A DNA stretch of 36,766 nt from JAZLIT01 sp045617525 (GTDB lineage Bacteria; Bacillota; Bacilli; Bacillales_A; Planococcaceae): assembly GCA_045617525.1 (NCBI GenBank), contig JAZLIT010000020.1:1-36766 (forward strand). The letters run 5' to 3'. This document shows positions 28,915-36,766 of this stretch, piece after piece. The notes below the pieces were generated by a model. The model was not told the origin of the DNA, did not search any database, and was given only the letters and a program-made list of their open reading frames with translations. Each line of letters starts with the position of its first letter. Within the stretch, counting starts at the first letter, position 1. A program made the translations under genes and the position numbers.

Positions 28915-29583
28915 GTGGATACAATAAAAGAGAATCTAACTGAAATACAGGCAAATATCGAACGTGCGAAAAATCGATCACCGTATAAGCAAGATGTTCA
29001 AATCATTGCTGTCACAAAATCGGTTTCATTAGAGCGAACACAAGAGGCTTTTAGTGAAGGTGTTCTTCATTTAGGTGAAAACCGCCCTGAAGGCTTGGAT
29101 GCAAAGTATGCGTACCTATCAACGGATGCACAATGGCATTACATAGGATCGCTACAAACAAGAAAAGTAAAACAAGTGCTTCCACTAATTGATTATCTTC
29201 ATTCGTTAGACCGATTAAGTTTAGCTGAGGAAATTGAAAAGCGTGCTGAAGTGCCAGTGAAATGCTTTGTTCAAGTGAATGTGTCAGGTGAACAAACAAA
29301 GCATGGACTGAACGCAGACGAAGCGATTGAGTTTATTAAACAATTACAACCATTTTCAAAAATCCAAGTAATCGGTTTAATGACGATGGCCCCATTGACA
29401 GAAGATAGTGATATAATACGGCAAGTATTTAAAAATTTAAAGATGCTTCAACAGCAGGTAGTATCGTTAAATCTAGCGTATGCCCCTTGTAGTGAACTTT
29501 CAATGGGCATGTCGAATGATTATGAAATTGCGATTGAAGAAGGCGCAACATTTGTGCGAATTGGCACAGCACTCGTTGGCTAA
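28915..29583 (+). CDS. ylmE: YggS-family pyridoxal phosphate homeostasis protein
   Basis: A 222-residue PLP-binding protein of the alanine-racemase-fold type III family, without known catalytic activity, that buffers free PLP. The PLP lysine is in IIAVTKSVSLERTQEAF, and other motifs are HLGENRPEGLDAKY, WHYIGSLQTRKVKQV, VNVSGEQTKHGL, GLMTMAP and the C-terminal SMGMSNDYEIAIEEGATFVRIGTALVG phosphate-binding block. The start is GTG 28915, with only a modest GGGA site; no ATG is better. Translation continues into sepF after 19 bases. ylmD, usually directly upstream, is absent. Confidence 0.95.
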   Translation: MDTIKENLTEIQANIERAKNRSPYKQDVQIIAVTKSVSLERTQEAFSEGVLHLGENRPEGLDAKYAYLSTDAQWHYIGSLQTRKVKQVLPLIDYLHSLDRLSLAEEIEKRAEVPVKCFVQVNVSGEQTKHGLNADEAIEFIKQLQPFSKIQVIGLMTMAPLTEDSDIIRQVFKNLKMLQQQVVSLNLAYAPCSELSMGMSNDYEIAIEEGATFVRIGTALVG

Positions 29584-29602
29584 TGAAAAGGAGGAGTTTT
29601 GA

Positions 29603-30100
29603 ATGAGCATTAAAAATATTTTTGATCGTTTCTTTGCCTTAGGGGATGAAGAGGAATACTATGAGCAGCAACATCAAAATGTCCCAACTCAAAGTCAAGA
29701 ACAGCGTGTCCAAGTAAATGATTTAGAGCAATCGAAAAGACAGACAAAGAGGGACCGTCGAGTGGTAACAACTGAGACAACTGGAGTGAATAATGTTGTT
29801 AATCTACAAGTAGCAACGGCATTAAAAAATTCGAAAGTAGTATTAGTGGAGCCACGTGTTTACGCCGAAGCGCAAGACATTGCGGAAAATTTGAAAAATA
29901 AACGCGCAACAATTGTTAATTTACAACGAATTGATCGTGATCAAGCAATTCGAATCATTGATTTTTTAAGCGGTACGGTTTATGCACTTGGGGGAGAAAT
30001 TCAACGAGTAGGTAATAATATTTTTCTTTGCACGCCAGATAATGTGGAAGTATCTGGAGAAATCTCGGAATATTTATATGAGGACAACATTCAATCATAG
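29603..30100 (+). CDS. sepF: Cell division protein SepF
   Basis: A 165-residue divisome protein. The N-terminal amphipathic helix (MSIKNIFDRFFALGD) anchors it to the membrane. A disordered Gln/Arg-rich linker (about 20-60) leads to the SepF domain (about 68-150) with VVLVEPRVYAEAQDIAENLK, NLQRIDRDQAIRIIDFLSGTVYALGG and IFLCTPDNVEVSGEI. SepF forms rings, bundles FtsZ and can replace FtsA as a membrane tether. The start is ATG 29603 behind AAAGGAGGAG. Confidence 0.97.
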   Translation: MSIKNIFDRFFALGDEEEYYEQQHQNVPTQSQEQRVQVNDLEQSKRQTKRDRRVVTTETTGVNNVVNLQVATALKNSKVVLVEPRVYAEAQDIAENLKNKRATIVNLQRIDRDQAIRIIDFLSGTVYALGGEIQRVGNNIFLCTPDNVEVSGEISEYLYEDNIQS

Positions 30101-30117
30101 AGAGGTAATTTTATTTT

Positions 30118-30399
30118 ATGGAATTTAATACGATTCAAAGTTTAGTAACAACACTATTTACGGTTTATCAATTCATGATTTTTGGATATATCTTAATGTC
30201 TTGGATACCAGCACTGAAAGAATCTTCTATTGGAGAAATACTTGGTAAATTAGTAGAACCTTATTTAGGTATTTTCCGCAAGTTTATCCCGCCAATCGGC
30301 ATGATTGATATTTCGCCTATTATTGCATTATTTGCATTACGCTATATTATGATGGGCTTATTAATCGTTATTCAAAAAATTTATATTTTCTTTATGTAA
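30118..30399 (+). CDS. ylmG: YggT-family membrane protein
   Basis: A 93-residue integral membrane protein of the YggT (YlmG) family with two hydrophobic segments (about 7-27 and 65-90). The family core MSWIPALKESSIGEILGKLVEPYLGIFRKFIPPIGMIDISPIIA is recognisable in parts: SW-P, EP-L-FR-IPP and DISP. Homologues affect nucleoid or chloroplast division, but the mechanism is unclear. The start is ATG 30118 with AGAGAGG upstream. A weak hairpin after the stop is not convincing as a terminator. Confidence 0.92.
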   Translation: MEFNTIQSLVTTLFTVYQFMIFGYILMSWIPALKESSIGEILGKLVEPYLGIFRKFIPPIGMIDISPIIALFALRYIMMGLLIVIQKIYIFFM

Positions 30400-30459
30400 T
30401 AAATGTCCCTGCCATTGTGTGGGGATTTTTTAATGAAATTTATATGAAAGGAAGTCAAT

Positions 30460-31248
30460 ATGGAACATTTAATACAGCATTTCCGAAAAGATGAACAGGC
30501 TTTTATTGAACAAGCTATTGGCTGGCAACGAGAAGTAGAAGATCGCTACGCGCCAAAACTTACTGATTTTTTGGATCCACGCCAACGATTTATTGTCGAA
30601 TCAATTACCTCGCAAAGTGAGGATTTAAAGGTTTTTGCAGAAGGGATTTTCGAGCAGCCTGAGCGACAGCGATTATTAATTGCACCGTCTTATTTAGCGC
30701 CGGTAAGTGAGGATTTTCAAATTACCATTTTTACAATTAATTATCCCACGAAATTTGTACAATTAAAGCATCCTGATGTTTTAGGGGCTTTGTTGTCTTT
30801 AGGACTTGAACGCTCAAAGTATGGAGATATTCGTGTGACTGAAAACACAATTCAATTTGCTGTCGCAGCAGAAATTGCGGATTATATTCGCGCTAACTTA
30901 ACGAGTATTGGGAAAGTAAAGGTACACGCGGAAGAAGTTGCAGCAGGGGTGAAATTAATACAGCTTGAAGAAGAGTGGGTTGAAAAAAACTGCACGGTTT
31001 CTTCAATGCGTCTCGATGTTGTACTGGCAACAATTATAAATATTTCACGTCAAAAATCGCAAAGTCTCATTACTTCTGGAAAAGTGAAAGTGAATTGGAC
31101 TGTACGTGAAAATACGAGTTTTGAATTGCAAGAAGGCGATATTTTATCTGTGCGTGGCTTTGGTCGAATGAAAGTAATTATGACAGAAGGACGTACAAAA
31201 AAGGATAAAATTCGATTACAAGTAGGCCATTTAGAGCAAAAATTGTAA
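30460..31248 (+). CDS. ylmH: YlmH-type S4-domain RNA-binding protein
   Basis: A 262-residue protein. The N-terminal part (about 1-170) is the YlmH-specific ferredoxin-like region with FLDPRQRFIVESI and HPDVLGALLSLGLERSKYGDI. The C-terminal S4 domain (about 182-245: SSMRLDVVLATIINISRQK, LITSGKVKVN, EGDILSVRGFGRMKV) binds RNA. YlmH binds 50S-peptidyl-tRNA complexes as a ribosome rescue factor in B. subtilis, by recent reports. The start is ATG 30460 behind AAAGGAAG. It ends the ylmE unit; divIVA has its own promoter. Confidence 0.95.
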   Translation: MEHLIQHFRKDEQAFIEQAIGWQREVEDRYAPKLTDFLDPRQRFIVESITSQSEDLKVFAEGIFEQPERQRLLIAPSYLAPVSEDFQITIFTINYPTKFVQLKHPDVLGALLSLGLERSKYGDIRVTENTIQFAVAAEIADYIRANLTSIGKVKVHAEEVAAGVKLIQLEEEWVEKNCTVSSMRLDVVLATIINISRQKSQSLITSGKVKVNWTVRENTSFELQEGDILSVRGFGRMKVIMTEGRTKKDKIRLQVGHLEQKL

Positions 31249-31275
31249 AACAACGTAAAATTTCAATAATAATTA

Positions 31276-31304
31276 ATGTCAAGACGTGTAGAAACCGATA
31301 TAAT
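31276..31304 (+). promoter_or_regulatory. Candidate promoter of divIVA
   Basis: A perfect TATAAT at 31299-31304 with ATGTCA (31276-31281) 17 bp upstream. The -35 has two mismatches. It lies 40 bases before the divIVA start. Confidence 0.55.
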
Positions 31305-31343
31305 GAAAGATACAAAATAACGTGTAAGGGAGAGTATAAAATT

Positions 31344-31880
31344 ATGACATTATCACCTCTTGATATACATAATAAAGAATTTGCACGAGGTTTCCGTGGG
31401 TATGCAGAAGATGATGTAAATGAATTTTTGAATCAAATCATTAAAGATTATGAAATTATCTTACGTGAAAAACGCGAGCTTGAAGAGAGAGTAAAAACGA
31501 TGGGTGAGCAAATGAAGCACTATAGCGCACTTGAAGATACTTTACAAAAGTCGATTGTTGTAGCGCAAGAAGCTGCTGAAGAACTTCGTCGAAACTCGCA
31601 TAAAGAATCGCAGTTAATTGTAAAAGAAGCAGAAAAAAATGCAGATCGTATTATTAATGAGTCGTTAACTAAGGCTCGTAAAATTACAATTGAAATTGAT
31701 GAGCTGAAAAAGCAATCAAAAGTATTCCGTAATCGTTTTAAAATGCTAGTGGAAGCACAATTGGACCTTTTAAGTACGGATGATTGGGATCATTTACTTG
31801 AATACGATGTAACGATTTCTGAAATTCAAAATCAATCACGTAAATCAGGACCGGTTATGGAAAAAGAACCTAATTTCTAA
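31344..31880 (+). CDS. divIVA: Cell pole and septum curvature-sensing protein DivIVA
   Basis: A 178-residue coiled-coil scaffold that binds negatively curved membrane at septa and poles, positions MinCD through MinJ and recruits sporulation factors. The N-terminal lipid-binding domain (residues 1-55) keeps the membrane-inserting Phe17 and neighbouring Arg18 in ARGFRGYAEDDVNEFL. A long coiled coil (about 60-150, EERVKTMGEQMKHYSALED then AQEAAEELRRNSHKESQLI) follows. The start is ATG 31344 behind AAGGGAGAG. It is followed by the T-box leader of ileS, as in B. subtilis. Confidence 0.97.
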   Translation: MTLSPLDIHNKEFARGFRGYAEDDVNEFLNQIIKDYEIILREKRELEERVKTMGEQMKHYSALEDTLQKSIVVAQEAAEELRRNSHKESQLIVKEAEKNADRIINESLTKARKITIEIDELKKQSKVFRNRFKMLVEAQLDLLSTDDWDHLLEYDVTISEIQNQSRKSGPVMEKEPNF

Positions 31881-31890
31881 TGCGAGAGAC

Positions 31891-31919
31891 TTGACTGATG
31901 ACACGCAATTTTCTATACT
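31891..31919 (+). promoter_or_regulatory. Sigma-A promoter of the ileS T-box leader
   Basis: TTGACT (31891-31896), 17 bp, TATACT (31914-31919), each one base off consensus. Transcription would start near 31926. Confidence 0.85.
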
Positions 31920-31925
31920 GAAAAA

Positions 31926-32187
31926 TAAGTTATAAATTAAATGTAATGGCTTTGATGGAAACAGTAAGCTAAGTAAGTGGAAAAGCGATTCGAGGACGGT
32001 GTGAGCTCGGACGAACAAACTTTGCAGAAAATCATTCTTGAGCTAGCTCGCTGAAACCTTAGTAAGTGAGTTCGTATCCCGCTACGTTACAGCGGCTAAG
32101 AGGCAAGCTTTTTGAGCGTTGCAAATTAGGGTGGTACCACGAGCATATAGCTTCTCGTCCCTTTACCAGGGATGGGAGGCTTTTTTT
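31926..32187 (+). promoter_or_regulatory. tRNA-Ile-responsive T-box riboswitch upstream of ileS
   Basis: The 351-base gap between divIVA and ileS is filled by a T-box leader. The T-box AGGGTGGTACCACG is at 32128-32141. The likely specifier ATC (isoleucine) is at 32031-32033 in the context GAAAATCA, with an AGTA motif on the 5' side of the specifier stem near 31970. The antiterminator bulge TGGT (32132-32135) would pair with the tRNA 3' end when the discriminator base is A. A 14-bp terminator stem pairs 32149-32162 with 32168-32181 and leads into a T run to 32187. When uncharged tRNA-Ile binds, the antiterminator forms and ileS is read. Confidence 0.94.
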
Positions 32188-32231
32188 ATTTGACAAGGAA
32201 CGATTGCATGAAAACTAGGAGGAACAATAAA

Positions 32232-34991
32232 ATGGTAGAGTATAAAGAAACGTTATTAATGCCGAAAACAGATTTCCCAATGCGTGGTGGCTTACCAACA
32301 ATGGAACCAGCTATGCAAGAAAAATGGAATGAAATGGACATCAATAAATTAGTGATGGAACGTACAGAAGGCCGTCCACACTTTGTGCTACATGATGGCC
32401 CTCCATACGCAAACGGTGACATTCACGTAGGGCACGCACTGAATAAAGTACTAAAAGACATGATTAACCGTCAAAAATCAATGACTGGTTTCCATGTTAA
32501 CTATGTTCCAGGTTGGGATACACACGGTTTACCAATCGAGCAAGCATTAACGAACAAGGGCGTAAAGCGTAAAGAAATGTCAGTAGCTGAATTCCGTGAA
32601 CTGTGTGAAAAATATGCATACGAGCAAGTTGCAAATCAAAGCAAACAATTCCAACGTTTAGGTGCACGTGGTGATTGGGCAAACCCATACATCACATTAA
32701 AACCTGAATTCGAAGCACGCCAAATCGAAGTATTCGGTAAAATGGCTGAAAAAGGCTATATCTATAAAGGGTTAAAACCAGTTTACTGGTCTCCATCATC
32801 TGAATCAGCATTAGCTGAAGCAGAAATTGAATACCAAGATGTGAAATCAGCTTCTATCTATGTTTCATTCGCGATTAAAGATGCGAAAGGTGTCGTACCG
32901 GCAGATGCTAAATTCATCATTTGGACAACGACGCCTTGGACATTACCAGCGAACTTAGGGATTTCATTAAACCCTGAATTTATCTATGCGGTAACACAAG
33001 TTGGCGAGAAGAAATTCATCGTAGCAAAAGAATTACTTGAAACAGTAGCAACTGCTCTTGAGTGGGAAAGCTATGAAGTAATTCAAGAAGTACAAGGGAA
33101 AGAAATGGACCGTATCGTTGCAGCGCACCCATTCTATGACCGTGATTCATTAGTAATGGTTGGTGAGCACGTAACAGCTGAAGCTGGTACAGGATGTGTA
33201 CACACAGCACCAGGGCATGGTGAAGACGATTACAATATCGGTAAAGAATATGGTTTACCAGTTCTTTCACCTGTAGATAACCGTGGTTGTTATACAGAGG
33301 AAGCGCCTGGATTCGAAGGCATCTTCTACGATAACGCCAACAAAATGGTTACTGAAAAATTAAAAGAAGTTGACGCATTAGAAAAATTAAACTTCTTCAC
33401 GCACTCATATCCACATGACTGGCGTACAAAGAAACCAGTAATCTACCGTGCGACACCTCAATGGTTCGCTTCAGTAGAAATGTTCCGCGATGAGCTATTA
33501 AAAGCTGTAGGCGAAACAACATTCACACCAGCATGGGGCGAAACACGTCTTTACAACATGATGCGTGACCGTGGGGACTGGGTAATTTCTCGTCAACGTG
33601 CATGGGGCGTGCCGATTCCAATCTTCTACGCAGAAGATGAAACACCAATCATCACACCAGAAACGATTGCACACGTATCAGCATTATTCCGTGAGCACGG
33701 ATCAAATATTTGGTTCAAACTATCTGCAAAAGAATTATTACCAGAAGGCTTCACACATGCAGGTAGCCCGAACGGTGAATTCACAAAAGAAAACGACATC
33801 ATGGACGTATGGTTCGATTCTGGATCATCTCACCAAGGTGTACTTGCTGAGCGCGGCATGCAGTATCCAGCAGACCTTTACTTAGAAGGATCTGACCAAT
33901 ACCGTGGCTGGTTCAACTCATCATTAATCACATCTGTAGCGATTAATGGCCATGCACCTTACAAAGGCTTATTATCACACGGTTTCGTACTAGATGGTGA
34001 AGGACGTAAAATGTCTAAATCACTAGGTAACACAATTGATCCATTAAAAGTAATGAATCAATACGGTGCGGATATTTTACGTATGTGGGTGGCATCAGTT
34101 GACTACACAGCCGATGTGCGTATCTCAATGGATATGATCAAACAAGTTTCTGAATCTTACCGTAAAGTACGTAACACATTACGTTTCTTACACGGGAACG
34201 TATCGGACTTCAATAATGCAACAGACCGCGTAGCTTACGCTGATTTACGCGAAATGGATCAATATATGTACATGCGCCTACAAGACGTGATTAAAACAGT
34301 TCGAGCGGCTTATGAACGTTATGAATTCGCAACAGTATACACAACAGTGAATAACTTTGTGGCAGTAGAATTATCTTCATTCTACCTAGACATCGCAAAA
34401 GACGTTGTATACATCGAAGGTACAGACAATAAAAACCGTCGTGCAATGCAAACTGTTATGTATGACACATTAATGGCGTTATTAAAAGTATTAACACCAA
34501 TCATCCCTCACACGACAGATGAAATGTGGGCATACCTTGGCCAAGAAGAGGTATCAATTCAATTAACAGACTTCCCTGAAGCGGATGAGCAAGCGAACTT
34601 CGCTGAATTACGTTCGAAATGGGCTGGTATTATTGCGGTACGTAACGAAGTGCTTAAAGCATTAGAAGAAGCACGTAACGCAAAAGTAATCGGTAAATCA
34701 TTAGAAGCGAAATTATCGATCTACGCTAATGAAGAAGTTGCTGCAGTACTTGCAGATTCAAACATCGACTTTGCTCAACTTTCAATTGTTTCAGCATTCC
34801 AAGTAGTTGGTGCGAAGGCGGAAGCTCCTGAAAATGCAATCGTTTTAGATAAAACAGCAATCGTTGTTGAAAAAGCAGATGGCGAAAAATGTGAGCGCTG
34901 CTGGACAATTTCTGAGACTGTAGGTTCAAACGAAGCACATGCAACATTATGTGTACGTTGTGCAACAGTTATAGAAAATTACTACGTATAA
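32232..34991 (+). CDS. ileS: Isoleucine--tRNA ligase
   Basis: A 919-residue class Ia synthetase, close to the 921 of B. subtilis. It has the HIGH motif His65-Val-Gly-His68 (ANGDIHVGHALNK), the editing domain with TTTPWTLPANLGISL and GTGCVHTAPGHGEDDY, the catalytic KMSKS at 593-597, an anticodon-binding domain, and a C-terminal zinc site with Cys887, Cys890, Cys907 and Cys910. The start is ATG 32232 (MVEYKETLLMPKTDFPMRG) because AGGAGG lies 9 bases upstream; the frame is open upstream into the T-box terminator but without a start signal. Codon use is strongly biased, fitting high expression. It is controlled by the T-box. Confidence 0.99.
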   Translation: MVEYKETLLMPKTDFPMRGGLPTMEPAMQEKWNEMDINKLVMERTEGRPHFVLHDGPPYANGDIHVGHALNKVLKDMINRQKSMTGFHVNYVPGWDTHGLPIEQALTNKGVKRKEMSVAEFRELCEKYAYEQVANQSKQFQRLGARGDWANPYITLKPEFEARQIEVFGKMAEKGYIYKGLKPVYWSPSSESALAEAEIEYQDVKSASIYVSFAIKDAKGVVPADAKFIIWTTTPWTLPANLGISLNPEFIYAVTQVGEKKFIVAKELLETVATALEWESYEVIQEVQGKEMDRIVAAHPFYDRDSLVMVGEHVTAEAGTGCVHTAPGHGEDDYNIGKEYGLPVLSPVDNRGCYTEEAPGFEGIFYDNANKMVTEKLKEVDALEKLNFFTHSYPHDWRTKKPVIYRATPQWFASVEMFRDELLKAVGETTFTPAWGETRLYNMMRDRGDWVISRQRAWGVPIPIFYAEDETPIITPETIAHVSALFREHGSNIWFKLSAKELLPEGFTHAGSPNGEFTKENDIMDVWFDSGSSHQGVLAERGMQYPADLYLEGSDQYRGWFNSSLITSVAINGHAPYKGLLSHGFVLDGEGRKMSKSLGNTIDPLKVMNQYGADILRMWVASVDYTADVRISMDMIKQVSESYRKVRNTLRFLHGNVSDFNNATDRVAYADLREMDQYMYMRLQDVIKTVRAAYERYEFATVYTTVNNFVAVELSSFYLDIAKDVVYIEGTDNKNRRAMQTVMYDTLMALLKVLTPIIPHTTDEMWAYLGQEEVSIQLTDFPEADEQANFAELRSKWAGIIAVRNEVLKALEEARNAKVIGKSLEAKLSIYANEEVAAVLADSNIDFAQLSIVSAFQVVGAKAEAPENAIVLDKTAIVVEKADGEKCERCWTISETVGSNEAHATLCVRCATVIENYYV

Positions 34992-34997
34992 TAGTTA

Positions 34998-35036
34998 AAA
35001 GAAAGCTATTGCTAGTTACTGGCAATAGCTTTCTTT
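34998..35036 (+). terminator. Terminator of ileS
   Basis: Stem AAAGAAAGCTATTGC paired with GCAATAGCTTTCTTT, with a short loop and a T-rich but interrupted tail. Confidence 0.85.
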
Positions 35037-35083
35037 ATACATATTGATTTCTGAATAATGCGCTAATTATTGGGGGTTAGAAG

Positions 35084-35800
35084 GTGGAAGGGCAAGTTCG
35101 AATTGGGCAAACACCTGATACATTTTTGCAGGGGATAAAAGATTGTATCCCAACGCTGCTTGGCTATATTAGTATCGGATTGGCTTTTGGGGTGGTCGGG
35201 ATTGCATCGGGTATTAGTGTGTTAGAGATATTTATGTTGTCGGTTTTTGTGTATGCGGGATCAGCACAATTTATTTTTTGCGGGCTGTATTTAGCAGGCG
35301 CACCAGTGAGCGCAATTGTGCTGACAATTTTTATTGTGAATTTGAGGCATTTATTAATGTCCCTCTCGATAGCGCCGTATTTCACAAAGTATTCGGCACT
35401 ACGTAATATTGGATTTGGAACATTACTTACGGATGAAACATTTGGTGTGGCGATCGCAAATGGCTCTAAGCAAGGGCGATTAGGTGGCAATTGGATGGAC
35501 GGGATGAATATTACTGCCTATTTGGTATGGATTGCTTCTTGTACGCTTGGGGGCGTACTTGGACAATGGCTACCTGATCCAAAAACTTGGGGATTAGACT
35601 ATGCGCTTGTCGCGATGTTTGTGGCATTACTTGTGCTGACGTTATCGTTCGTGCCGAAAACTAAATTAATGCATTATTTGAAGCTGATTGCATGTATGGT
35701 TCTTATTTTATATGTACTTAGCTATTTCATGCCTGGCCATTTAGCGGTGCTAGTGGGGACGATCCTAGTGGCAACAATTGGGGTGGTGACGGAAAAATGA
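35084..35800 (+). CDS. azlC: Branched-chain amino acid exporter, AzlC subunit
   Basis: A 238-residue membrane protein with about six to seven hydrophobic segments. The AzlC family block is clear: CIPTLLGYISIGLAFGVVG, YAGSAQFIFCGL, VNLRHLLMSLSIAPYF and LTDETFGVA. With AzlD it forms a two-component exporter; B. subtilis azlCD overexpression gives 4-azaleucine resistance through branched-chain amino acid efflux. The start is GTG 35084 after GGGGG-TTAG; an ATG alternative is not obvious. It overlaps azlD by 4 bases (ATGA). It sits behind the isoleucine-controlled ileS gene but has its own start region. Confidence 0.92.
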   Translation: MEGQVRIGQTPDTFLQGIKDCIPTLLGYISIGLAFGVVGIASGISVLEIFMLSVFVYAGSAQFIFCGLYLAGAPVSAIVLTIFIVNLRHLLMSLSIAPYFTKYSALRNIGFGTLLTDETFGVAIANGSKQGRLGGNWMDGMNITAYLVWIASCTLGGVLGQWLPDPKTWGLDYALVAMFVALLVLTLSFVPKTKLMHYLKLIACMVLILYVLSYFMPGHLAVLVGTILVATIGVVTEK

Positions 35801-36120
35801 CGACAACTTGGCCGATGCTATTGCTAATTTTAGGTTGTGCTTTTGTGACATGGGTTCCGCGCGTGATTCCTTTTGCAATTGTGCGTAATGTGAAATTACC
35901 GGATGTGGTACTACGCTGGCTTGCTTATATTCCGGTTTGCATTTTAAGTGCGCTAGTAATTGAAAGCTTTATTGATGCAGAAGGAAAAATTGTGACCCTT
36001 GATTGGCTGAATGTCGCTGCCTTTTTGCCAACTTTAATGGTGGCGCTTTACACGAAAAGCTTATCTAAGACTGTTGTAGCGGGTGTTTTGACGATGGCTG
36101 CACTGCGTTACCTATTTTAA
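35797..36120 (+). CDS. azlD: Branched-chain amino acid exporter, AzlD subunit
   Basis: A 107-residue membrane protein with four hydrophobic segments and the AzlD block FVTWVPRVIPFAIV, WLAYIPVCILSALVI, then KSLSKTVVAGVL. It is the small obligate partner of AzlC in amino acid export (AzlCD/LIV-E type). Its ATG overlaps the azlC stop, so the two are made together in fixed ratio. The next gene follows after 16 bases behind AAAGGGGGA and may be cotranscribed. Confidence 0.92.
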   Translation: MTTTWPMLLLILGCAFVTWVPRVIPFAIVRNVKLPDVVLRWLAYIPVCILSALVIESFIDAEGKIVTLDWLNVAAFLPTLMVALYTKSLSKTVVAGVLTMAALRYLF

Positions 36121-36136
36121 AGGGGGATAAAAAATC

Positions 36137-36766
36137 ATGATACATATTGTAATGAGGCAATCTGCAGGTAGTAGTGTGCAGTTAGCATTTGAAAAATTAG
36201 GACATCGCATGATTGTTTTTCCGATTTCATTTGCTGTTGGGCCGTTAAAAAAGCTGAACGAGCCAGAAGGAATTGATGCGCATTTTGAATGGCTTCAGAA
36301 GGCTTTCTGTATTTCGGGTAACGAGATAGCGCAATGGAAAGGGGAATTTATAGCCGCATTGCAGGCTGTTAGAGATATCAAGGCAAATGAAAAAGTACTC
36401 ATTTGGACCTGTGAAAGTGCTTCTGAACAGGCAGGGCTTCGCTATGTAGTATCACAAATCCCGATATGTGAACTTTCAATTGTGAACACGCAGCAGGGGA
36501 TAGATGAGCTCAATAAACATAAGGATATTAGGGTGCAACTGCGTAATTCAGGTGAGGTTGTCTCTGAGTGTTTCGCGGCTATTTATGAGAAAAAGCTTTA
36601 TGAAAGGCTAACAGAATCACAAAGAAGTACCTATATCGTAGAGGCGGGGCGCTTACTGCAAAGCGAGGCCACTTTGCGTTCGTTGATTCATGGGGTGCTA
36701 CTGGATGAACGTGAAACAAGAGATGATGAGTTAATTGTTAGCTGTGCAAAGGAACTGCACCTAGAA
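36137..36766 (+). CDS. DUF1835/DUF3658-type protein (3' truncated by window)
   Basis: An open frame of 210 codons from ATG 36137 to the window edge without a stop. The N-terminus MIHIVMRQSAGSSVQLAF, then IVFPISFAVGPL, resembles the DUF1835 domain, and the distal part ending in VLLDERETRDDELIVSCAKE resembles the DUF3658 domain that often follows it. No biochemical function is known to me for this pair. The start is supported by AAAGGGGGA about 10 bases upstream. The 16-base gap to azlD suggests shared transcription, but it may simply be an unrelated neighbour. The call is by remembered family resemblance. Confidence 0.72.
   Translation, partial: MIHIVMRQSAGSSVQLAFEKLGHRMIVFPISFAVGPLKKLNEPEGIDAHFEWLQKAFCISGNEIAQWKGEFIAALQAVRDIKANEKVLIWTCESASEQAGLRYVVSQIPICELSIVNTQQGIDELNKHKDIRVQLRNSGEVVSECFAAIYEKKLYERLTESQRSTYIVEAGRLLQSEATLRSLIHGVLLDERETRDDELIVSCAKELHLE

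Noticed and set aside
30404..30432. Possible terminator between ylmG and ylmH
   Set aside because: The stem is only about four pairs (TCCC/GGGA) with a long loop, so read-through into ylmH is more likely.
32172..32231. A longer ileS N-terminus starting at ATG 32172
   Set aside because: That ATG lies within the T-box terminator hairpin, has no ribosome site and would add 20 residues not found in the family.

Overview
The window is about 36.8 kb of low-GC Firmicutes chromosome. Gene order and protein sequence point to an endospore-forming member of the Bacillales, most likely family Planococcaceae (Solibacillus/Lysinibacillus type). The reasons are near-Bacillus-subtilis gene order from coaD to ileS, several sporulation genes (ylbJ, rsfA, spoVD, spoVE, spoIIGA, sigE, sigG), bacillithiol synthesis (bshC), frequent TTG/GTG starts behind strong Shine-Dalgarno sites, and a division cluster without murE. 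The genus call is an inference. Almost all of the window is core genome. I see no phage, insertion sequence, CRISPR array, tRNA or rRNA gene.

Region 1 (1-9120) is the ylb block and an accessory-metabolism insert. It holds the 3' end of coaD, ylbJ (reverse strand), ylbL, tmcAL (ylbM, reverse strand), then ylbN and rpmF behind a perfect-consensus sigma-A promoter. Next come a crotonase-family gene with an altered active site, an rsfA-type regulator, a two-gene biotin-dependent carboxylase unit (small biotin carrier plus YngE-like carboxyltransferase, no biotin carboxylase nearby), a panE-like reductase and a DUF3397 membrane protein. Strong hairpin terminators cut this region into short units.

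Region 2 (9121-25950) is bshC followed by the division and cell wall (dcw) cluster: mraZ, rsmH, ftsL, pbpB, spoVD, mraY, murD, spoVE/ftsW, divIB, two DUF881 genes, sbp, ftsA and ftsZ. The cluster opens with in-phase GTGG repeats at mraZ that look like the MraZ operator and ends at a long terminator after ftsZ. murE is absent between spoVD and mraY, and murG and murB are absent between spoVE and divIB. The joints are tight. spoVD has its own sigma-E-like promoter and keeps the two cysteines of the redox switch described for B. subtilis SpoVD.

Region 3 (25951-31880) is the early sporulation switch spoIIGA-sigE-sigG, with 0A-box-like sites upstream and a sigma-F-like promoter before sigG. It is followed by ylmC, ylmE, sepF, ylmG, ylmH and divIVA. 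ylmA and ylmD, present in B. subtilis, are missing.

Region 4 (31881-36766) is ileS behind a complete tRNA-Ile T-box leader with its own promoter, then an azlCD branched-chain amino acid exporter and the 5' part of a DUF1835/DUF3658 gene that runs off the window.

The genes link lipid II synthesis (mraY, murD), the septal synthases (pbpB, ftsW/spoVE), the divisome scaffold (ftsL, divIB, ftsA, ftsZ, sepF, divIVA) and the forespore/mother-cell sigma cascade. I did not find a clearly novel multi-gene system. The best leads are the crotonase/carboxylase pair, the missing mur genes, and residue changes in SpoIIGA and sigma-G.
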